Positions 61,271-64,000 of a stretch of DNA of 64,000 nt are shown here, piece after piece. Within the stretch, counting starts at the first letter, position 1. Every line of letters starts with the position of its first letter. The notes under the pieces are model-generated. The model saw only the letters and a program-made list of their open reading frames with translations. It made no database searches and was not told where the DNA came from. The stretch comes from Campylorhamphus procurvoides (lineage: Eukaryota; Chordata; Aves; Passeriformes; Dendrocolaptidae). The stretch covers positions 343,783 to 407,782 of the forward strand of contig WBMV01004769.1 in the NCBI GenBank assembly GCA_013396655.1, in the 5' to 3' direction. Both the position numbers and the translations under genes were made by a program.

Positions 61271-64000
61271 ACACACCAAACAATTTTCAGAAACACTAAA
61301 ACAATTCTATGTATGCAGTTCATTGGCCCATCCCAGACAGACTTCATCCCAAGGTAATCCTTTCCAGTCTTCAACTTCTTTCATTGCTATTGAACTCCTG
61401 TCATCTCATGGAACTACCTATGAGCAACCACAATTAACTGACACAGCTCAGATTTTCAGTTCAAGTACTTGAAGTAAATTCTGTGATACCTCCTACAGCA
61501 TAAAAATTAATTTTCAGAACACCAGGCAAAACAAAATCATAAGTGTTTGGAAATTATAACCAGCCTGAAGACTCTCCAGGAACAGAGAGACAGACTAATT
61601 TTGTCAGGTCCATTTTTTGTAGTGAATTATTCACCCCTCTCCTAACATTTCTACTTTAATTGTTTTTAATTTAATTGTTGTTGGGCAGAGGTGTGAAACC
61701 ACAAGAGTAAATTGAAAATGGCCTAAGGAATTTCTCTGTATGAGTCAAATGGAAGGAAAATGCCTTAAGAAGTACTGTACTGCATATTTTCATTGTCAAT
61801 GTATTTTATCTTTGTTAAAATGAAGAAGGGTGTTTCACGCACACACTCATGGTTTGTTTCATGCGCACTGGCAGCAGCTTTATGGCAGAAAGCTTGGACA
61901 GGCAAGTCAGGGACTGGAAAAGGTATCCCGGCTCCAGCCACTGCTGGAACACAGCACATTCCTACAATTCTTAGTGGGTAGTCCTAAGCTAACCATGAAC
62001 AGTTGATGCACATTATGAAGCTGCTTCTTTCCTTAAGGAGTGATGAACTCCAGAGGCAATCTGTAGCTATTGCACCTCACACTCTGGAAGCATCTGGAAT
62101 TTTAGCCCTGTGTTAACTTTAAGACTTCCTCTGAAGACTAACTGGTTAATTTACAAGCCAAGTATATTCTGCTCCAAACAAACTAGTAGACCCTGAGTGA
62201 ATTGCTAGGGTCAAGCTCTTTAAAAGCACATGGACTGAAAGTGCTTGGTAGGTTTCTGGTACCCACTGGTAAAATGAGTGTAATAAGCCAAGTAACTATT
62301 AACTTCTTCAGCAGACCATGAGAATCAGAATGATGTTAGTCCCTTACAGCTCCGTAACACTCCTGTCCTGTGCCCAAGAGACTTTGTTTGAGAAGGACTG
62401 AAGTTCTCTGTCTCAGAAGCAATTTGGTGAAATGGCAAGTACTGTTTAAAAGAGAATACTCCATTCATGGTCTGTCGTCAGGTTTTGCTCACCATTGTGT
62501 TGATCTATTTTGATAGTATCTGGTAAGAGTAAAATATTCATTCAGCTTTAGAGTAGCAAAAAAGGATATTTTCAAGCCAAACTTAAAATTTGCTAACTCA
62601 AGTATAGTTTTGAGAAATATTAAAAATGAGAGATCACTAGAGTAGAACTTAGTGAAACTATGTTAGATGTTACTCAAATCCTTACATTAACTAATTCCTA
62701 TACTCCCGCATTGGATTTTTGCATGCTGTTCAGGTTGCAGGACAGTGTGACATGAGAGGTCTCCGATAGGAATGCAAAAAAAGACTTCCTACAGACAATT
62801 TCTTCATTATATTTACAAATGGAATTATTACTGTCCTCTGGAAGATCATAAGAATGTTCATAACAAGTGCCCTTTTAGCACTAGGGCTCATATATTTCTG
62901 AAAGGAAAATGTACAGTTTTCCATTAAGGGCTCCATCTACCCTGCCCAAAATCCCATAAAGTGCAATCCTAAGCAATGAAAATGTCCATAACACTGTAAT
63001 TAATAAAAAGAATCTGAATAAATTACAGATTTGTAAAGCTACTGATTTTGTTGCAAAAATGTTGCTGAAATTAGGGCTTAATTGCTGCATCTTAATGAAA
63101 CAACTAAAAAGACAAAGGTAAAATTGAATTGAAAATTTCTTATCGATACCTTAGCTCTTTGAAGCCTAAAGCAGAATACTAATATTCCAGTCACAAGCTA
63201 CATCAGTTCTGAATTACATTACCTTAATATTCACAGATTTTACTTGGACATATCTGGTTACATAAATCCAAAATTTTTCTGATACCTACAGCTCATCAAT
63301 AACATATGCAAACTTATCAAACTGAGCACATCTGTCTAGCATATGCTTTTGTGTCTGTAAAGAAACAACTTGGAAGCACAAGCTGCAAAACTATTTTAAC
63401 TATTCTTTTGCATTCTGAGTCAAGGTTGTGTCAGAAAGTTTAAGAGATGCTGTCTGGTTTTACTGGTTTTGTGAGTGGCTGTTGGCTCCCTCTCTAAGTG
63501 TGAGGTTCTCACCATGATGTCATGAGTGAGTCGCTGTTCTCAGCGATAATTCCTGTACCCCAGCTGCTCTGGCCTACAATTTTACAACAGAATTAAGGGA
63601 TTTCTTTTAATGCATGATAGGCTTGAGAGTGGGCAGCCAGGAAAGCAATGAGCTTTGCTGTCACCCCTTTCATAAACACTAGGTAAAATACATGAAATAT
63701 GAATATCTCTCTGAAAGCAGCATGTACAGTGGAAGGCATCTGATTGCTTGGTGGGGATTTAAGCACTAGCTGTACTTCACTGGAACTGCATGTGCACAAA
63801 TTTATACTCGTCCTGCTAATGGAATTTCATACTTTTGTCAGTGACTGTCAACTCCAACATTTTCTATTTCCTTCAGGTCTACATGTCCCTAAAGAGATAC
63901 AAGGTAAAAAAGGGGGTCAGCCAAAGGCAAATTCATAATTTATAATTTTTTTTTTCTATCAGGTCAAACTAAATTTCCAGTTGGAGCCTGTCCTAGTTCA
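61271..64000. other. 2.7 kb of unique DNA to the end of the window
   Basis: No gene or clear repeat recognised. The last 12 bases, TGTCCTAGTTCA, resemble the first bases of a known avian LTR type. The window stops before this can be judged. Confidence 0.5.

Overview
The window looks like nuclear DNA from a bird. The main reason is a 2.4 kb CR1 LINE on the minus strand at 142-2605, with its ATTCTATG-type 3' tail, plus several short CR1 3'-end fragments spread over the rest. CR1 is the dominant retroposon of birds and other sauropsids. The sequence is AT-rich, has few CpGs, and is poor in young repeats. The few other repeats I recognise (MIR/CORE-SINE-like, L3-like and short palindromic families) are old amniote elements. 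I cannot name the order. Two weak matches to the start of endogenous-retrovirus LTRs would fit a songbird, but they are too short to rely on.

I find no protein-coding gene, no convincing exon, no tRNA or other RNA gene and no CRISPR array. The open reading frames outside the CR1 are short and unlike any family I know. Their number and length are what chance gives in 64 kb. The window is therefore either a gene desert or the inside of a very long intron.

Layout. 1-141: flank. 142-2605: CR1 with decayed endonuclease/reverse transcriptase coding sequence. It contains an exact 292-bp tandem duplication around a single N, almost certainly an assembly artefact. 2606-7937: unique sequence. 7938-8840: two short CR1-type fragments. 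8841-20614: unique sequence with one imperfect 2x31-bp tandem duplication. 20615-23392: an old palindromic repeat, then unique sequence. 23395-23459: a (TTCC)n microsatellite. 23460-32091: unique sequence with a purine tract and a small CpG/AP-1 cluster near 28.6 kb. 32092-33000: an old palindromic repeat, a hexanucleotide repeat and a perfect 17-bp inverted repeat. 33001-44993: unique sequence with a TA/CA microsatellite. 44994-52860: an L3-like fragment, a compound repeat at 46.5 kb, a CpG cluster at 47.4 kb, a CR1 tail and two MIR-like fragments. 52861-64000: mostly unique sequence with a 26-bp palindrome, a possible LTR fragment, another old palindromic repeat and a CR1 tail.

No genes here work together as a system, and I found no hidden one. 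The observations most worth checking are the N-flanked duplication, the perfect inverted repeat at 32958-32996, the compound repeat at 46521-46608, the old amniote repeats and the two CpG clusters.
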